Below, piece after piece: positions 14,358-16,806 of a DNA stretch of 16,806 nucleotides. The notes below the pieces were generated by a model that saw only the letters and a list, made by a program, of their open reading frames with translations, was not told the origin of the DNA and did no database searches. The stretch spans positions 1 through 16,806 of the forward strand of contig JAEWWW010000104.1 in the NCBI GenBank assembly GCA_023396215.1, read 5' to 3'. How positions within the stretch are numbered: the stretch's first letter is position 1; every line of letters begins with the position of its first letter. The translations under genes were made by a program, and so were the position numbers. The DNA comes from Bacillota bacterium (lineage in GTDB: Bacteria; Bacillota; Clostridia; Oscillospirales; Ruminococcaceae).

Positions 14358-14945
14358 ATGATGAAAAAAAGAATTGCAGCTATATTTATTGCGTGTATGC
14401 TTGTGGTTTCGGCCTGTTCCAACACGCAGGCGGAAGAGGAAACGAACCCTTCTGCCCCGGGGGCCGACACCCCGGGCGGGCTGTCCGGCTTTGAAACATA
14501 TAGCCTTGATGACATTACGATTAATGCCCCTGCCAGTTGGACGATGAAAGAGGAAACAGCTCCCGGTGGGTACAGGGCCGAGGTTCGCGATTATAATGTT
14601 GACCCAGTACAGTGGCAGCACGTGAGTGTATACACCAGTCTGTCGGTTGTTGTTGTAAATGAGGAAAGGTCTTTTCAGAACCTGACCGCGCAGGAATATA
14701 TTGACAAGCGTTACGATGATTTATCCATAGATGTGACAGACAAAGAAAAAGAGTTATTGATTATTGACGGTGTTGAAGCCGGTATGGTGACACAAAAAAG
14801 ACCGTATCTGGATTACTATTTGACTTCGATATTTATTCCATATAACGGTAAGGAATATAACATCGATATTCACTATGACGGTAGTGATGCAGAAATCGTG
14901 GATATAGCAAACAAGATTATAGCCGGCATAGCTATAGCCGGCTGA
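14358..14945 (+). CDS. Predicted lipoprotein of unknown function (island)
   Basis: The product has 195 residues. Residues 1-20 are a lipoprotein signal peptide ending in VSAC, so Cys20 should be lipidated; a Glu/Asn/Pro-rich linker (21-45) precedes a single domain. ITINAPASWTMKEE, a middle region with SVVVVNEERSF, and the ending YNIDIHYDGSDAEIVDIANKIIAGIAI are in the style of PsbP/DcrB-like beta-sheet domains often seen in clostridial lipoproteins, but I cannot name the family. Two consecutive ATG codons (14358, 14361) follow GAAAGG; either may start. Codon usage is more A/T-rich than in hslO or lysA. It stands alone between the tRNA-linked repeats and a tRNA remnant, consistent with acquired cargo. 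Confidence 0.85.
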   Translation: MMKKRIAAIFIACMLVVSACSNTQAEEETNPSAPGADTPGGLSGFETYSLDDITINAPASWTMKEETAPGGYRAEVRDYNVDPVQWQHVSVYTSLSVVVVNEERSFQNLTAQEYIDKRYDDLSIDVTDKEKELLIIDGVEAGMVTQKRPYLDYYLTSIFIPYNGKEYNIDIHYDGSDAEIVDIANKIIAGIAIAG

Positions 14946-15020
14946 GAAAATAGGTGTTACCGCCAAAAAACAAGCTAAGAGGAAATTGTGACATCAACTA
15001 AAGTAATGCATTATATATTA

Positions 15021-15062
15021 CCAAGGTGAGCACAGGGCGCTCAAGCCCCGTAACTCGCTCCA
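15021..15062 (+). pseudogene. Decayed 3' fragment of tRNA-Gly
   Basis: This 42-base stretch aligns without gaps to 13808-13849 of tRNA-Gly(GCC), from the middle of the anticodon to the terminal CCA, with 31 identities by my count. CCAAGGTG, CGTAAC and CGCTCCA are preserved. The T stem no longer pairs properly and the 5' half of a tRNA is absent upstream, so it cannot be functional. It is followed by a terminator that resembles the tRNA-Gly terminator. It is either an attachment-site remnant or a partial duplication. Confidence 0.75.
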
Positions 15063-15069
15063 TTGAAAA

Positions 15070-15100
15070 ATTGCCGGTTTTGAGCCGGTGATCTTTTTTC
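15070..15100 (+). terminator. Intrinsic terminator following the tRNA remnant
   Basis: ATTGCCGG (15070-15077) pairs with CCGGTGAT (15085-15092) using two G.T wobbles, followed by CTTTTTTC. The loop TTTTGAG and the CCGGT core show kinship with the terminator at 13849-13889. It probably ends the lipoprotein transcript from 14358. Confidence 0.7.
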
Positions 15101-15130
15101 TTTTCACTATGTATGTTATCAAAGAGCAAG

Positions 15131-15175
15131 TCCTGTAATTCTGCTGCTGTGCGCGATGGAATTATAGGATTTTTT
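15131..15175 (+). terminator. Second intrinsic terminator upstream of the SH3b lipoprotein gene
   Basis: TCCTGTAATTC (15131-15141) pairs with GAATTATAGGA (15159-15169), 11 bp with one G.T wobble, and is followed directly by six T residues (15170-15175). It lies 30 bases after the previous terminator and 65 bases before the next start codon, so it is either a second stop for the upstream unit or an attenuator in the leader of the downstream gene. Confidence 0.7.
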
Positions 15176-15240
15176 CTGCTATGATTTATTTTAGATAATA
15201 TAGTTCAGATTATGGATATAATCACACGCAGGAGGGTTAT

Positions 15241-16080
15241 ATGAAAAGCAACATAAGTGTTCTATTTGTACTCTTATTTATCATTATGATGCCATTATTC
15301 TCAGCCTGCTCAGGCGCCGATGACAACAATGCATCATCGGTTAGTCCATCCTCATCCGAACCAGCCGATGCGGATTTAAGCGCATCTTCCTCGCTAACGG
15401 GCGGGGAAGATGGCGAGAACACAGAGAGCAATGAACCTCAGAGGGTCCGAATCGATGCTGATGGCGGGCTGCGGATGCGTTCTGGACCTGGTACAGAATA
15501 TGAAATTATTCGTGTTATTCCTCAATATGAATACGCGCAATTATCCGAGGCAGCAGAAGACCATCCCGATTGGGTTTATGTGTATTATGATGGAGACTAT
15601 GGATGGATTAGTACAGAGTTTATTTCATACGAAACAGATATTATATCAGCATCAAACTGGGCGGAAGTGTATTATGATTATTTATCTGCATTTGAAGCTG
15701 TGACATATACATCAACACTTTACGGTGGTCAATATGTAGTCTCGAGTCATGTTGTAGACGGAGAAATAAGAGGGAGCAATGTAATTAAATTTTGGAATGT
15801 TGAAGGATATGATTATCCTGTGTTGATAAGCAATGAAATTCCAATCGATGCCGATGGAAATACAGATGTGCCTTTATTTATTCCTACTGCTTATCTGATT
15901 GAGGGCAAAAATGTCAGGGAAGCCGATGAGTCTGAACGGTCATCCTTTTTTAAGGCAAGCGTTGACGGCCCAGGTTTGGATGTAAAAGGCAATTTAGTCA
16001 CTCAATTTGTGCTCAAACCCGAAAATGGCGGTAGTCCAGAAAATGTGCAAGAGGCCCTAAAGTGGCTCAAGGCAAGATGA
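15241..16080 (+). CDS. Predicted lipoprotein with SH3b domain (island)
   Basis: The product has 279 residues. A lipoprotein signal peptide ends in LFSAC (Cys23). A Ser/Glu/Asp-rich linker (24-66) leads to an SH3b domain at about 68-130, with the hallmark GLRMRSGPGTEYEII and the closing WVYVYYDGDYGWISTEFI. Bacterial SH3b domains often bind the cell wall. The remaining 150 residues (131-279), containing SALEAVTYTS-like and KFWNVEGYDYPVLISNE stretches, match nothing I recognise. Start at 15241 follows AGGAGG at a good distance; a TATAAT at 15217-15222 lacks a good -35 and is very close. Codon usage is clearly AT-richer than in the housekeeping genes. No neighbour suggests a pathway. Confidence 0.87.
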   Translation: MKSNISVLFVLLFIIMMPLFSACSGADDNNASSVSPSSSEPADADLSASSSLTGGEDGENTESNEPQRVRIDADGGLRMRSGPGTEYEIIRVIPQYEYAQLSEAAEDHPDWVYVYYDGDYGWISTEFISYETDIISASNWAEVYYDYLSAFEAVTYTSTLYGGQYVVSSHVVDGEIRGSNVIKFWNVEGYDYPVLISNEIPIDADGNTDVPLFIPTAYLIEGKNVREADESERSSFFKASVDGPGLDVKGNLVTQFVLKPENGGSPENVQEALKWLKAR

Positions 16081-16134
16081 AAAAGCAGTTTCGCTCATAG
16101 GGACTTGTAATGTTTGGCATCGGCAGGAAAATAT

Positions 16135-16158
16135 AAAACGCCACATTTGTGACGTTTT
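16135..16158 (+). terminator. Weak terminator after the SH3b lipoprotein gene
   Basis: AAAACG (16135-16140) and CGTTTT (16153-16158) pair around an inner CAC/GTG stem, with one mismatch (16141 with 16152). The T-run is part of the stem and short, so it may be a weak terminator. The remaining bases to 16237 show no gene. Confidence 0.45.
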
Positions 16159-16237
16159 GTATTGGATATTACCTGTCTGATAGTCTATAAAGCTTGTTGT
16201 TATACAGTCTTTCCAAGGCCTATCATTCTCTCCGACC

Positions 16238-16276
16238 AAATAAAAACACCGGTCTTTTTGACCGGCGTTTTTATTT
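16238..16276. terminator. Terminator of the tRNA-Gly type at the right border of the island
   Basis: The arms 16238-16254 and 16260-16276 form a 17-bp inverted repeat around TTTTT, with the core CACCGGTC/GACCGGCG. One position is an A.C mismatch when read on the plus strand but a G.T wobble on the minus strand, so it works better for the minus-strand gene ending at 16306. The sequence and its following GGAGCCG match the tRNA-Gly terminator at 13849-13896. Confidence 0.85.
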
Positions 16277-16305
16277 GGAGCCGTATCTGCTCATCCCAAA
16301 ACAGT

Positions 16306-16806
16306 TCAGCTATCTTGTGGAATAATAAGAAACTGCCCCAGCGTCTGCATGTTAAAAGATACGCTGCCGTTCTGTGCCGTGGCGGTGGCGACCTGTATCA
16401 GCGCCCCGGTTTCAGGGTCGTAACGGTAGACATTCACCGGCGTATTCTCGTCCAGCCGGGTTCTCACCGAGAGGGTTGCCCGCACCGGCAGGGCGAAGCT
16501 GCCCCCCAGCCCAAAGCTCTGGGCCTGCTGGGGGTTGCCTGCCCAGCGCAGCATGGTGTCGGCGTCGGGCGCCGGAGCGGCAAAATCCAACGGGTAGTAG
16601 CAGCGCCCCGGCTCGTTAACCCGGCCAAAGCCCCCCGGCAGGGTCAGGGTGGCGGCGCCGCCGTCAATGCCAATTTGCAGCCCCACCCCTGCGGGCAGGC
16701 CGCCCAGCGTGTTCATCAGCTCGAGGCCCAGAGCCGAGCTGCCGCTATACAGGCTCACGGGGAATAAGCTGTGCCCGCCCACGGTAACCGCCCCTTGGGG
16801 CAGCTC
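16306..16806 (-). CDS. C-terminal part of a probable exported repeat/surface protein (runs off the window)
   Basis: The frame is open from the window edge (16806) to a TGA at 16306-16308, giving at least 166 residues; the true start is beyond the window, so the GTG at 16782 should not be taken as the start. The sequence is rich in Gly, Leu, Thr and Pro with alternating hydrophobic residues (beta-sandwich style). It ends in VNVYRYDPETGALIQVATATAQ then NGSVSFNMQTLGQFLIIP, the type of ending seen in clostridial secreted or S-layer-associated proteins with Ig-like or fasciclin-like beta domains. No anchor motif is visible at the C-terminus. Function unknown. The tRNA-Gly-type terminator lies 30 bases downstream. 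Confidence 0.75.
   Translation of the reverse strand, partial: ELPQGAVTVGGHSLFPVSLYSGSSALGLELMNTLGGLPAGVGLQIGIDGGAATLTLPGGFGRVNEPGRCYYPLDFAAPAPDADTMLRWAGNPQQAQSFGLGGSFALPVRATLSVRTRLDENTPVNVYRYDPETGALIQVATATAQNGSVSFNMQTLGQFLIIPQDS

Noticed and set aside
14231..14494. An 87-codon plus-strand frame beginning before the first island lipoprotein
   Set aside because: It overlaps the lipoprotein gene in another frame, contains that gene's promoter, and has no ribosome site or domain.
16200..16237. A possible further tRNA 3' end (CTCCGACCA before the terminator)
   Set aside because: No T arm or acceptor partner can be found upstream, so only the terminator repeat is supported.
16162..16767. A 201-codon plus-strand frame at the right end
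   Set aside because: It lies opposite the partial minus-strand gene and its first part runs through the terminator; the minus-strand product has the more protein-like composition and a familiar C-terminal ending.

Overview
The window looks like the chromosome of a GC-rich anaerobic Clostridia species, most likely an Oscillospirales/Ruminococcaceae-type bacterium. The inference rests on gene content and order (lonA followed by ysxC, a YerC/TrpR-like regulator, Hsp33, FeoA-FeoB, a CapA-like lipoprotein or anchored protein), purine-rich Shine-Dalgarno sites, a tRNA gene with encoded CCA, and GC-rich palindromic repeats between genes. No plasmid, phage structural or CRISPR genes are visible.

Layout. 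98-1327 (minus): membrane-anchored CapA-family protein. 1747-4064 (plus): feoA and feoB, the ferrous iron uptake pair, overlapping by four bases. 4090-4989: a gene-free array of about 3.2 copies of a ~317-bp unit rich in small hairpins, then a probable feoB terminator. 5131-5212: two good sigma-A promoters, followed by a ~230-bp leader with no recognised content and a 160-bp palindromic element ending just before the ribosome binding site of lon. 5632-10164 (plus): lon, ysxC and lysA, probably one transcription unit (protein quality control, ribosome assembly, lysine synthesis). A second copy of the 160-bp palindrome starts at the last base of the lysA stop codon. 10324-10633: more hairpins and a branched structured repeat. 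10634-11155 (minus): a small lipoprotein with a weak resemblance to FMN-binding proteins. 11543-13717 (plus): a YerC-like regulator, a class I methyltransferase and the redox chaperone Hsp33. 13774-13849: tRNA-Gly(GCC).

The stretch from the tRNA to about 16280 looks acquired. It is visibly richer in A+T and holds two unrelated predicted lipoproteins, the second with an SH3b domain. It also carries a 42-bp decayed copy of the tRNA-Gly 3' part and terminator-plus-flank repeats at both ends (13847-13895 and 16235-16284). No integrase is in view. The window ends inside a minus-strand gene for the C-terminal part of a probable exported protein.

The most unusual content is non-coding: three different families of palindromic elements (the ~317-bp array, the 160-bp hairpin, and a ~110-bp branched element). 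In each, copies differ by paired substitutions that keep the stems intact, which suggests selection for the folded form. The protein genes are mostly ordinary housekeeping genes. I saw no clear new multi-gene system; the best candidates for novelty are these repeat families and the tRNA-Gly-linked lipoprotein island.
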